Source of the DNA: an uncultured Rhodospirillaceae bacterium
GTDB taxonomy: Bacteria > Pseudomonadota > Alphaproteobacteria > Rhodospirillales > UBA2165
Assembly (NCBI GenBank): GCA_913041095.1
Contig: CAJWIB010000142.1
Span: 1-6,939 of the forward strand
Direction of reading: 5' to 3'
DNA: 6,939 nt
Below the pieces are notes generated by a model, which ran no database searches, was not told the DNA's origin, and worked only from the letters and a program-made list of their open reading frames with translations. Position numbers and translations under genes: made by a program. Position 1 is the stretch's first letter, and every line of letters begins with the position of its first letter. This document shows positions 1-5,125 of the stretch, piece after piece.

Positions 1-1
1 T

Positions 2-739
2 AATGTCATTCTAGACACCGTTGACCGGACAAATTTATGGCGGGCCCAAACCCCCCAAGCTTTTGAATTTAATAATATTTTAGCCGCTCATCAGGCATTT
101 TCCAGTAAAAATTTAACTGATGATGCAGCGATTGCTGAGTCCGGTGGTATTGCCGTAGAAATTGTTCAAGGCAGTGAGGATAATTTTAAGATCACGACGG
201 CCGAGGGTTTGGCCAGAGCTGAAAAACATCTTGGAGTTGCTGATGGTGGAGGTAAATATACGACACGTGTCGGCACTGGATTTGATGTTCATAAATTTAC
301 CGACGGCAGCGCTGTCATTTTGTGTAGCGTGAAGATACCGCACGATAAATCTCTAGCAGGTCATTCCGACGCTGATGTCGCCTTACATGCTTTGACCGAT
401 GCTTTATTGGGTGCTGCCGGTGCTGGTGACATCGGTTTGTTTTTTCCGCCGAGCGATCCACAATGGCAAGACGTTGCGTCTGAAATATTTTTAGCCAGGG
501 CCGGTAAGGAAATTTCTGATCGTGGTGGCCGCATCCAAAACGTAGACCTGACTATAATTTGTGAAGTTCCAAAGATCGCCTCCCACCGCGATAAAATGGA
601 AAAAAATATTGCCAGTATTCTTAATTTAACCGTTCAACAAGTTAACGTAAAAGGTACCACAACGGAGCAACTAGGCTTCACCGGCAGAGGCGAAGGTATT
701 GCCGCCCAAGCCACCGCTTCGGTAGCTTTTGAGAGTTAA
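2..739 (+). CDS. ispDF: Bifunctional IspD/IspF enzyme (MEP isoprenoid pathway), 5' end outside window
   Basis: This is the C-terminal part of a fused 2-C-methyl-D-erythritol 4-phosphate cytidylyltransferase (IspD) and 2-C-methyl-D-erythritol 2,4-cyclodiphosphate synthase (IspF), acting in the cytoplasm in isopentenyl diphosphate synthesis. The frame is open from base 2. The IspD remnant shows DRTNLWRAQTPQAF, then TDDAAIAE, then GSEDNFKIT, whose lysine matches the conserved active-site lysine of the family. IspF begins near base 260 with RVGTGFDVHKF. Its metal ligands are visible as Asp (284-286) and His (290-292), plus the His of HSDAD (362-364). HALTDALLGAAGAGDIG and the late GTTTEQLGFTGRGEGIA motif follow, so the IspF half looks complete and active. 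The fusion of IspD and IspF is known in alphaproteobacteria and some epsilonproteobacteria. The TTG at 209 is internal to the IspD domain and not a real start. The gene ends in TAA, 56 nt from the convergent cutA stop. Confidence 0.97.
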   Translation, partial: NVILDTVDRTNLWRAQTPQAFEFNNILAAHQAFSSKNLTDDAAIAESGGIAVEIVQGSEDNFKITTAEGLARAEKHLGVADGGGKYTTRVGTGFDVHKFTDGSAVILCSVKIPHDKSLAGHSDADVALHALTDALLGAAGAGDIGLFFPPSDPQWQDVASEIFLARAGKEISDRGGRIQNVDLTIICEVPKIASHRDKMEKNIASILNLTVQQVNVKGTTTEQLGFTGRGEGIAAQATASVAFES

Positions 740-795
740 TTTTTACTTTAAGTATCTTCTAATTATCTATGTAATAAATATTAAAAATCAATGTA

Positions 796-1110
796 TTATA
801 AAGTATTATTATCAATCCACTTTAAAAATTCTGGGTTACCTTTCTCGATATCTAAAACAACTACAGCCGGGCAATCATAACTGTGGAGAACGAGGATTTT
901 TGCAATCACTTGATCAACCAATTCGGCTGTTGTTTTGAGGGTAAATATAGTCTCTCTGTCTTTATTTAATTTATCATCCCACCAAAAGATCGACGTTGCC
1001 GCACCTAAAATATTAGCGCATGCCGCGAGCCGTTCTTCGACCAACTGGGAAGCGATTGTTTCAGCTTCTGCCGTTGATCCCGCGGTCACATAGATCAATT
1101 TTGCCGTCAT
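796..1110 (-). CDS. cutA: CutA family divalent-cation tolerance protein
   Basis: A 104-residue protein of the usual CutA1 length and fold, a small cytoplasmic trimer related to PII signalling proteins. The family was linked to copper and other divalent metal tolerance in E. coli, but its biochemical role remains unsettled. Diagnostic sequence runs the whole length: YVTAGSTAEAETIASQLVEERLAACANI (given here in pieces: residues 7-34, with Cys31), the WWDDKL hairpin at 43-48, TLKTT at 57-61, the LHSYDCP signature at 75-81 with His76 and Cys80, and GNPEFLKWI at 91-99. The start is ATG at 1108-1110 with only a weak GGAA ribosome binding site upstream. The gene converges with ispDF and diverges from the small gene at 1206. 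No operon partner is seen, so it is probably monocistronic. Confidence 0.95.
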   Translation of the reverse strand: MTAKLIYVTAGSTAEAETIASQLVEERLAACANILGAATSIFWWDDKLNKDRETIFTLKTTAELVDQVIAKILVLHSYDCPAVVVLDIEKGNPEFLKWIDNNTL

Positions 1111-1135
1111 AATATCTGTTCCATTTTTAAGAGAT

Positions 1136-1164
1136 TTGAAGTTTTGAACATTTTAATTTAAAAT
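1136..1164 (+). promoter_or_regulatory. Possible sigma70-type promoter for the small gene at 1206
   Basis: TTGAAG at 1136-1141 (4 of 6 to TTGACA) and TAAAAT at 1159-1164 (5 of 6 to TATAAT) are separated by exactly 17 nt. This would start transcription near 1171 and give a leader of about 35 nt before the GTG at 1206. The region is AT-rich, so a chance match is possible. A second pairing, TTGAAC 1144-1149 with GATAAT 1169-1174, has a less favourable 19-nt spacer. Confidence 0.35.
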
Positions 1165-1205
1165 GCGAGATAATTCATTCGCTAACGTTCAACGGAGGGC
1201 AGGCT

Positions 1206-1466
1206 GTGGACGTACTGACGCAAGTTGAAAGTACTCATGCTGGCAAACCAACCGGCGCACAAATCAAATGGCTCGAGAAAGGTTTGGCTCAAGCAGGAGG
1301 AAAACTTCCATTGTTCGATGAAGATGGTCAGAAGATTAGTGTGCGGACCGTCAACAGTTGTCTGAAACAAGGTTGGGTTGAGCCTTGGTTTAACAATCCC
1401 ATTAAGCCGGATTGGCTGGTTTGTAAGCTTACCGATTCCGGCCGTCAGATAATCACAAAATCTTAG
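1206..1466 (+). CDS. Small conserved-looking protein of unknown function
   Basis: An 86-residue basic protein with no named family that I can assign firmly. The GTG start is supported by a strong Shine-Dalgarno GGAGGG at 1194-1199, 6 nt upstream. The sequence has a helix-rich N-terminal half (TGAQIKWLEKGLAQAGGKLP) and a tryptophan-rich C-terminal half (GWVEPWFNNPIKPDWLVCKL, then TDSGR). The ending CKLTDSGRQII resembles the wing of winged-helix proteins, where a Leu-Thr-x-x-Gly-Arg turn is common, so a small DNA- or RNA-binding protein is a reasonable inference, not a demonstrated function. There is no signal peptide or membrane segment. I have the impression that similar small proteins occur in other alphaproteobacteria, which I cannot verify here. 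It stands alone between the divergent cutA and the opposing tRNA-Pro, so context does not reveal its job. Real-gene confidence comes from the ribosome binding site and protein-like composition. Confidence 0.8.
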   Translation: MDVLTQVESTHAGKPTGAQIKWLEKGLAQAGGKLPLFDEDGQKISVRTVNSCLKQGWVEPWFNNPIKPDWLVCKLTDSGRQIITKS

Positions 1467-1498
1467 AATAGTTGCGATAGCGCTATAAAAAACCACAA

Positions 1499-1528
1499 AA
1501 AATCCACTGCAGATCGATTCTGGATTTT
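1499..1528 (+). terminator. Weak candidate hairpin terminator after the small gene
   Basis: Perfect 8-bp inverted arms AAAATCCA (1499-1506) and TGGATTTT (1521-1528) flank a 14-nt loop, 32 nt after the stop codon of the small gene. The last four bases of the right arm are Ts, but no long T-run follows and the stem is AT-rich. Because it is nearly symmetrical it could stop transcription in either direction between the opposing gene and tRNA. This is a weak call. Confidence 0.3.
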
Positions 1529-1647
1529 GCAATTAATAATTTCAATTTATCAAGCGGAAATAATTCAGGCTAAATCCCGAAAAATTTTAATCTGTGGTAA
1601 CTAATTCCATAGCGCTACTAATTATAAAATATTGGTTTCAAGAAAAA

Positions 1648-1725
1648 TGGTCGGAGCGAGTGGATTCGAACCACCGACCCCCAAGCCCCCAGCTTGGTGC
1701 GCTAACCAGGCTGCGCCACGCTCCG
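1648..1725 (-). tRNA. tRNA-Pro (anticodon GGG)
   Basis: The reverse strand folds as a complete 78-nt tRNA with encoded CCA. The acceptor stem pairs CGGAGCG (5', 1725-1719) with CGCTCCG (1658-1652), followed by discriminator A and CCA at 1650-1648. The D-arm is GCGC-AGCCTGGTTA-GCGC. The anticodon stem CCAAG/CTTGG closes a 7-nt loop CTGGGGG, placing anticodon GGG at 1690-1688, which reads the proline codons CCC and CCU. The T-arm is GGTGG-TTCGAAT-CCACT with one G-U pair. The cytosine at position 1 and the CGG start are typical of bacterial tRNA-Pro. Five Ts (1647-1643 on the reverse strand) directly follow CCA. It lies 64 nt downstream of the merR-like gene on the same strand and could be partly co-transcribed with it, though a candidate promoter of its own is present. 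Confidence 0.98.
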
Positions 1726-1739
1726 ACAAAATTTTTTAC

Positions 1740-1768
1740 AATATACGATGTAGATATCTTAACAGCAA
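1740..1768 (-). promoter_or_regulatory. Possible promoter for tRNA-Pro
   Basis: On the reverse strand TTGCTG (1768-1763) and TATATT (1745-1740, 5 of 6 to the -10 consensus) are spaced by 17 nt. The -10 box ends 14 nt before the mature 5' end of the tRNA, which suits a short leader removed by RNase P. The -35 match is only 3 of 6. Confidence 0.4.
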
Positions 1769-1789
1769 TCGTTTGGTGATTGATAAAAT

Positions 1790-2209
1790 TTAGGAGATTA
1801 GTTTTTTTATATCGTCGAGCTCGGTGAGCACAGCTTTTAATTCATTGGTTTTCTCAGCTGATAGAGAAGCTGTTTCCGTCTTCGTAATTTCTGCGCCCAC
1901 TTCTTCAATCTTACCACCGGATTCCCTCAACAGTTTTTGCGCGCCTTTGATAGTGTAACCGTCATTGTAAAGAAGCCCGCGAATATGCCTCAACATAACC
2001 AGATCCTCCGGCCGGTAATAGCGCCGCCTGCCGTTTCGCTTCATCGGTTTTATTTGGGGAAATTTACTTTCCCAAAAACGCAGGACGTGCTGCGGCAGGT
2101 CGAGTTCGGTGGAAACTTCACTGATAGTGCGAAAGGCAGACGCGGATTTAACGTTGGGCCGCCGACTGGAATCTTCTCCAAACGGCTGTTGTTCCGTCGC
2201 CACGGCCAT
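1790..2209 (-). CDS. MerR-family transcriptional regulator linked to ihfA
   Basis: A 139-residue protein with a MerR-type winged helix-turn-helix at about residues 26-95. FRTISEVSTELDLPQHVLRFWE (26-47) is the recognition region, RRRYYRPED (61-69) the wing, and LRHIRGLLYNDGYTIKGAQKLL the linking helices. After residue 100 comes an acidic helical tail (AEKTNELKAVLTELDDIKKL) that probably forms the dimerising coiled coil. There is no cysteine-rich metal site or drug-binding domain, so the effector is unknown. I know this short MerR-like protein as a regular downstream neighbour of ihfA in alphaproteobacteria, with no established target. The ATG is 2 nt after the ihfA stop and has no Shine-Dalgarno, so translation probably depends on coupling to ihfA. 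The N-terminal 25 residues are low in conserved features. Confidence 0.92.
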   Translation of the reverse strand: MAVATEQQPFGEDSSRRPNVKSASAFRTISEVSTELDLPQHVLRFWESKFPQIKPMKRNGRRRYYRPEDLVMLRHIRGLLYNDGYTIKGAQKLLRESGGKIEEVGAEITKTETASLSAEKTNELKAVLTELDDIKKLIS

Positions 2210-2211
2210 AA

Positions 2212-2559
2212 TTATTCAAATTCACTTGAGCCAAATGTTGGCGGGCTGGGCTGGGCTACAGGCAAGCCGCTAATCTTGCTTTTTAATACTTGTGAAGGCC
2301 GGAAGACCAATACTTTACGCGGTAAAATAGGAACTTCTTCGCCCGTTTTGGGATTGCGGCCAATGCGTTGACCTTTGCTCCGGACTGAAAAACTGCCAAA
2401 GGAAGAAACCTTGACGGATTCGCCATTGGCTAAAGTATTCGATATTTTAGTGAGTACAGATTCCAGCAGGCTCGCCGATTCATTACGTGATAAACCAACT
2501 TCCTGGTATATAGCTTCGCTTAATTGAGATCGGGTAATTGTCACACCGGACATTGGCAT
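2212..2559 (-). CDS. ihfA: Integration host factor subunit alpha
   Basis: IHF alpha pairs with IHF beta (not in this window) to bind and sharply bend DNA in the nucleoid, affecting transcription, recombination and replication. The HU/IHF fold is complete: TITRSQLSEAIYQEVGLSRNE at the N-terminus, then LANGESVKVSSFGSF, and the DNA-binding arm IGRNPKTGEEVPILPRKVLVFRPSQ with the Arg-Asn-Pro turn that intercalates DNA. The tail after SGLPVAQP is a short Pro/Ser extension. Start choice is uncertain: GAGGG (2564-2568 region) is followed by TTG (2560-2562), ATG (2557-2559) and ATG (2551-2553). I list 2559 because it is spaced about 4-5 nt from the ribosome binding site. The ATG at 2553 (MSGVTITRSQL) matches the usual family N-terminus and is the main alternative. 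A 116-nt gap to fabH suggests a separate promoter. Confidence 0.95.
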   Translation of the reverse strand: MPMSGVTITRSQLSEAIYQEVGLSRNESASLLESVLTKISNTLANGESVKVSSFGSFSVRSKGQRIGRNPKTGEEVPILPRKVLVFRPSQVLKSKISGLPVAQPSPPTFGSSEFE

Positions 2560-2591
2560 CAATCCCTCTTTTGGTTGCGGATTTGAACACG

Positions 2592-2620
2592 AGTTTACGT
2601 CAGAAAGTTTTCTAAATCAA
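2592..2620 (-). promoter_or_regulatory. Possible promoter for ihfA-merR
   Basis: On the reverse strand TTGATT (2620-2615) and TAAACT (2597-2592) are 17 nt apart, each matching 4 of 6 consensus bases. They lie in the 119-nt gap between the fabH stop and the ihfA start, giving a leader of roughly 30 nt. An imperfect IHF-like motif overlaps the -35 box (see findings). Score and position are suggestive only. Confidence 0.3.
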
Positions 2621-2678
2621 TGGGATGGAGCCTTTTTTTAACACGCTTTTGACGGAAAAAGTACCATTAGTTGAAGTT

Positions 2679-3656
2679 TTACCAGCGAACGAGAGCTGCA
2701 CCCCAGGTCAAGCCGCCCCCCATCGCTTCCATCAACAAAAGATCGCCGCGTTTGATCAGCCCCTCACGCACGCCATGATCCAGAGCGAGCGGTATCGAAG
2801 CCGCCGACGTATTGGCGTGGTCTCCAACGGTCAGGATAACCTTGTCCATCGACATTTTTAATTTTTTTACGGTGCTATCAATAATGCGTTTATTTGCCTG
2901 ATGCGGCACCAGCCAATCAATATCGCTGTTGTGCAGATCATTAGCTTCGAGCGCTTCATTGACGACGGCAGCAAGATTGGTAACGGCGTGACGAAACACT
3001 TCTTTGCCGACCATGGTGATATAGCCCGACGACTGTGTCGTTGACGGGCCGCCATCGCAATAGAGCAATTCCTCAAGATTGCCATCCGAGTGAATATGGG
3101 TAGAAAGTATGCCGGCTTTGTCAGTGGATTGTTCTTCAACTTCCACCGCTTTAACAACGACCGCCCCTGCCCCATCGCCAAACAGTACGCAAGTTGTCCG
3201 GTCCTGCCAATTTATTAGCCGCGATAGCGTGTCGGCACCGACGACAAGTGCCGTTTTCGCCTGACCCGTTTGGATCATGCTATCGACGATCGATAGTGCA
3301 TAAATAAAGCCTGAACAGACAGCCTGCACATCAAATGCTGCGCCTGAGCCGCACCCCAAATCTTTTTGGAGTCGAACCGCCGTTGCAGGAAAAGTGCGGT
3401 CAGGCGTCGTCGTGCCAACCACAATCAGGTCAATTTCAGCACCATCAACACCAGCGTGTTCAAGCGCGCGTTTAGAGGCTTCGAGTGCGATATCAGAGGT
3501 GAATTCTCCATCGGCAACAAAATGGCGTTGTTTAACGCCAGTGCGCGCGATGATCCACTCATCAGTGGTATCTACTTTTTTTGCCAGATCATCATTGGTG
3601 ACGACATTTTGCGGCAGATAAGAACCGCAACCGGCTAATTGGGAAATTGTTTTCAT
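2679..3656 (-). CDS. fabH: Beta-ketoacyl-ACP synthase III (FabH)
   Basis: FabH starts fatty acid synthesis by condensing acetyl-CoA (or another short acyl-CoA) with malonyl-ACP in the cytoplasm. The 325-residue length is normal. The thiolase-fold catalytic triad is intact: Cys114 in AVCSGF, His252 in VPHQANKRI and Asn282 in HANTSAAS. Other family marks are TDEWIIARTGVKQRH (31-45), VGTTTPDRTFPATA (80-93), LFGDGAGAVV and the C-terminal EAMGGGLTWGAAL. His-Ala before NTSAAS, where E. coli has His-Gly, is a variant I associate with alphaproteobacteria. The ATG follows the plsX TAA with no gap (TAAATG), and the upstream bases contain no clear Shine-Dalgarno, so re-initiation after plsX is likely. 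This couples the acyl-phosphate and chain-initiation steps, as in the rpmF-plsX-fabH arrangement known from E. coli. Confidence 0.98.
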   Translation of the reverse strand: MKTISQLAGCGSYLPQNVVTNDDLAKKVDTTDEWIIARTGVKQRHFVADGEFTSDIALEASKRALEHAGVDGAEIDLIVVGTTTPDRTFPATAVRLQKDLGCGSGAAFDVQAVCSGFIYALSIVDSMIQTGQAKTALVVGADTLSRLINWQDRTTCVLFGDGAGAVVVKAVEVEEQSTDKAGILSTHIHSDGNLEELLYCDGGPSTTQSSGYITMVGKEVFRHAVTNLAAVVNEALEANDLHNSDIDWLVPHQANKRIIDSTVKKLKMSMDKVILTVGDHANTSAASIPLALDHGVREGLIKRGDLLLMEAMGGGLTWGAALVRW

Positions 3657-4739
3657 TTATATGGTGGCCGATTGAGGTTCCAAATTATCTGAGTTATCTG
3701 AATCTCTTGGCACTTCGGAGCTTTTTGCAATAAGGCAACCGAGGTCCTCCTTGATCACTTCATTGAAATCCCGCCGTACCAGTTTAGCCCCAATCTCAAT
3801 CGCATGAGCGAAACCTAACGCATCCGTACCGCCATGGCTTTTAACGCAGACACCATTGAGACCGACAAGCATTGCCCCGTTATAACGCCGGGGATCAAAT
3901 TGCGCACGAAATCTTTCCAGCGCCGGTCTTGCTATCAGCGCTCCAATTTTGGAAACGATGTTCGCAGTTAAGAATTTCTTCAAGTAGAAAGTAAACATTT
4001 TTGCCGTGCCTTCGGCGGTTTTTAAGGCGATGTTGCCAGTAAATCCATCGGTAACAATAACATCTACCGTGCCTTTTCCGATATCGTCGCCCTCAACAAA
4101 GCCATAAAATTTGATCGGTAAATCTGATTCTTGAAGAATCCGAGCAGCCTTTTTGACCGAATCGTTTCCTTTAAGCCCTTCAACGCCGACATTTAAGAGG
4201 CCTATAGACGGTTGCTCAATATCCAGTTCATTACGGGCAAAAACCTCTCCCATGACGGCAAATTGAACAAGATTGTCTTCATCGCATTCGATGTTCGCAC
4301 CGAGATCAAGCATCACACAATCACCACTTTGGGCCGGAAAACTAGTGACGATCGCCGGCCGGCTGATTCCTGGGATCATTCTGAGAACAACGGTTGCCAT
4401 GGCCATCAACGCGCCTGTATTTCCTGCCGAAACAATGGCTGAAGCTTCTTCATTTTTAACTGCGTCAATTGCTAGTCGCATGCTCGAATTTTTGCCCGTA
4501 CGAAGTGCTGCTGTTGGCTTGTCATCCATGGTAACGACGTCGGTTGTATGACGAATTTCACTCGCCGTTTTAGCCGTCGGATGATTCTCCAATAACGGCT
4601 TCAACTGGTTCTCGTCGCCAAACACCAGGCAGCGCAAATCGGGCGTTTTTGAACAAGCGATGTCAATCCCGCCAATAATCATGTCCGGCGCGTTATCACC
4701 ACCCATACCGTCAATTGCTACAGTAATTAGATCAGTCAA
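3657..4739 (-). CDS. plsX: Phosphate acyltransferase PlsX
   Basis: PlsX converts acyl-ACP and phosphate to acyl-phosphate, the acyl donor for PlsY in phosphatidic acid synthesis; it is a peripheral cytoplasmic-membrane enzyme. At 360 residues it is slightly longer than usual because of a short Ser/Asp/Asn-rich tail (EVPRDSDNSDNLEPQ). Family motifs in order: VAIDGMGGDNAP (7-18), SAIVSAGNTGALMAMA, VMLDLGANIECDEDNL, GLLNVGVEGLKGND, GFVEGDDIGKGTVDVIVTDG and the C-terminal CVKSHGGTDALGF. The start is TTG at 4737-4739. It is supported by AGGGAG at 4753-4748 on the reverse strand, 8 nt upstream, and by an in-frame TAG two codons before it that excludes a longer product. The next ATG (residue 11) would cut into the first conserved strand. 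It lies 66 nt after rpmF and abuts fabH. Confidence 0.97.
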   Translation of the reverse strand: MTDLITVAIDGMGGDNAPDMIIGGIDIACSKTPDLRCLVFGDENQLKPLLENHPTAKTASEIRHTTDVVTMDDKPTAALRTGKNSSMRLAIDAVKNEEASAIVSAGNTGALMAMATVVLRMIPGISRPAIVTSFPAQSGDCVMLDLGANIECDEDNLVQFAVMGEVFARNELDIEQPSIGLLNVGVEGLKGNDSVKKAARILQESDLPIKFYGFVEGDDIGKGTVDVIVTDGFTGNIALKTAEGTAKMFTFYLKKFLTANIVSKIGALIARPALERFRAQFDPRRYNGAMLVGLNGVCVKSHGGTDALGFAHAIEIGAKLVRRDFNEVIKEDLGCLIAKSSEVPRDSDNSDNLEPQSATI

Positions 4740-4752
4740 CGACTATGCTCCC

Positions 4753-4764
4753 TGAGCTAGCTCA
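4753..4764. repeat. 12-bp perfect palindrome upstream of plsX
   Basis: TGAGCTAGCTCA is a perfect palindrome in the rpmF-plsX gap, ending directly at the plsX Shine-Dalgarno (AGGGAG). Lacking a loop, it fits a dimeric protein site better than an RNA hairpin. It could also simply be a chance palindrome. No second copy is seen in the window. Confidence 0.4.
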
Positions 4765-4805
4765 ATAATCTAATTGTGCGCTGATTTACTGACAAAGGAA
4801 ATAGT

Positions 4806-4991
4806 TTATGTGATTGAATCTATTTCAACGACTTCGCGACCATCATAGTGGCCACAGGATTCGCAAACATGATGCGGGCGCTTAATCTCGCCACAATTCG
4901 GGCATTCGGTTTGCGTTGCAGCATTTAGTGAATCATGCGAACGGCGCTGATTTCGGCGGGATTTTGATATTTTCTTCTTGGGAACAGCCAT
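4806..4991 (-). CDS. rpmF: 50S ribosomal protein L32
   Basis: The 61-residue protein starts MAVPKKKISKSRRNQRRSH, the canonical L32 N-terminus that lies on 23S rRNA, and carries the zinc ribbon CPNC (Cys30, Cys33) and CESC (Cys43, Cys46) with HH before the second pair. This is the zinc-binding (C+) form of L32; the C- paralogue is not seen here. The ATG is preceded by GAGAG about 8 nt upstream. It lies 134 nt after the chaperone-DUF177 gene and 66 nt before plsX, all on the same strand, matching the conserved yceD-rpmF-plsX-fabH order. Confidence 0.98.
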   Translation of the reverse strand: MAVPKKKISKSRRNQRRSHDSLNAATQTECPNCGEIKRPHHVCESCGHYDGREVVEIDSIT

Positions 4992-5065
4992 AGCTATTTC
5001 TCTCTAATTCAACTAGTTTATTCGGAAGTTTCCATTGCGAAGGAACACTACATAAATCAATTAAA

Positions 5066-5085
5066 TCATTCGGTAAGCTGAATGA
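5066..5085 (-). other. Small stem-loop in the gap before rpmF
   Basis: On the reverse strand, 6-bp arms TCATTC and GAATGA flank an 8-nt loop in the 134-nt stretch between the fusion gene and rpmF, followed by the T-rich TTTAATTGATTT. It might act as a weak attenuator or RNA processing site that sets L32 output apart from the upstream gene. The stem is short and AT-rich, so support is low. No clear promoter for rpmF was found in this stretch. Confidence 0.25.
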
Positions 5086-5125
5086 GCGATCCTTATTAAT
5101 ACCACAATTAAATTCTGGCCATCAT

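Noticed and set aside
740..795. Search for a terminator between the convergent ispDF and cutA
   Set aside because: Only 4-5 bp AT stems (for example AAAGT/ACTTT) and a short direct repeat GTATTAT are present; no GC stem with a T-run.
786..798. Perfect match to the IHF consensus WATCAANNNNTTR between ispDF and cutA
   Set aside because: It lies between convergent gene ends in very AT-rich DNA with no promoter, where matches to this degenerate motif are expected.
1182..1532. 116-codon minus-strand open frame opposite the small gene
   Set aside because: Antisense to the better supported gene at 1206-1466, which has a strong Shine-Dalgarno; the product has no recognisable features.
1477..1617. 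ATAGCGCTA occurring at 1477-1485 and 1609-1617 on both sides of the gap after the small gene
   Set aside because: Only two short palindromic copies with different flanks; no wider repeat or known site, so treated as chance.
1648..1725. tRNA-Pro as a possible integration site of a mobile element
   Set aside because: No integrase, no direct repeat of the tRNA 3' end and no composition shift in the window.
1594..1779. Open frame on the plus strand across the tRNA, with a peptide containing SNHRPPSPQLGALTRLRHAP
   Set aside because: This is the antisense of tRNA-Pro; peptides of this kind are well-known spurious predictions over tRNA genes.
1766..1782. CAATC/GATTG hairpin just after the merR-like gene as a terminator
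   Set aside because: The stem is only 5 bp, has no T-run and overlaps the proposed tRNA promoter region.
1937..2371. 144-codon plus-strand open frame opposite merR and ihfA
   Set aside because: It is antisense to two clear genes, crosses their boundary and has no recognisable domain or ribosome binding site.
2867..3181. 104-codon frame in the same strand as fabH
   Set aside because: It is an alternative frame inside fabH, whose catalytic residues and full length confirm the correct frame.
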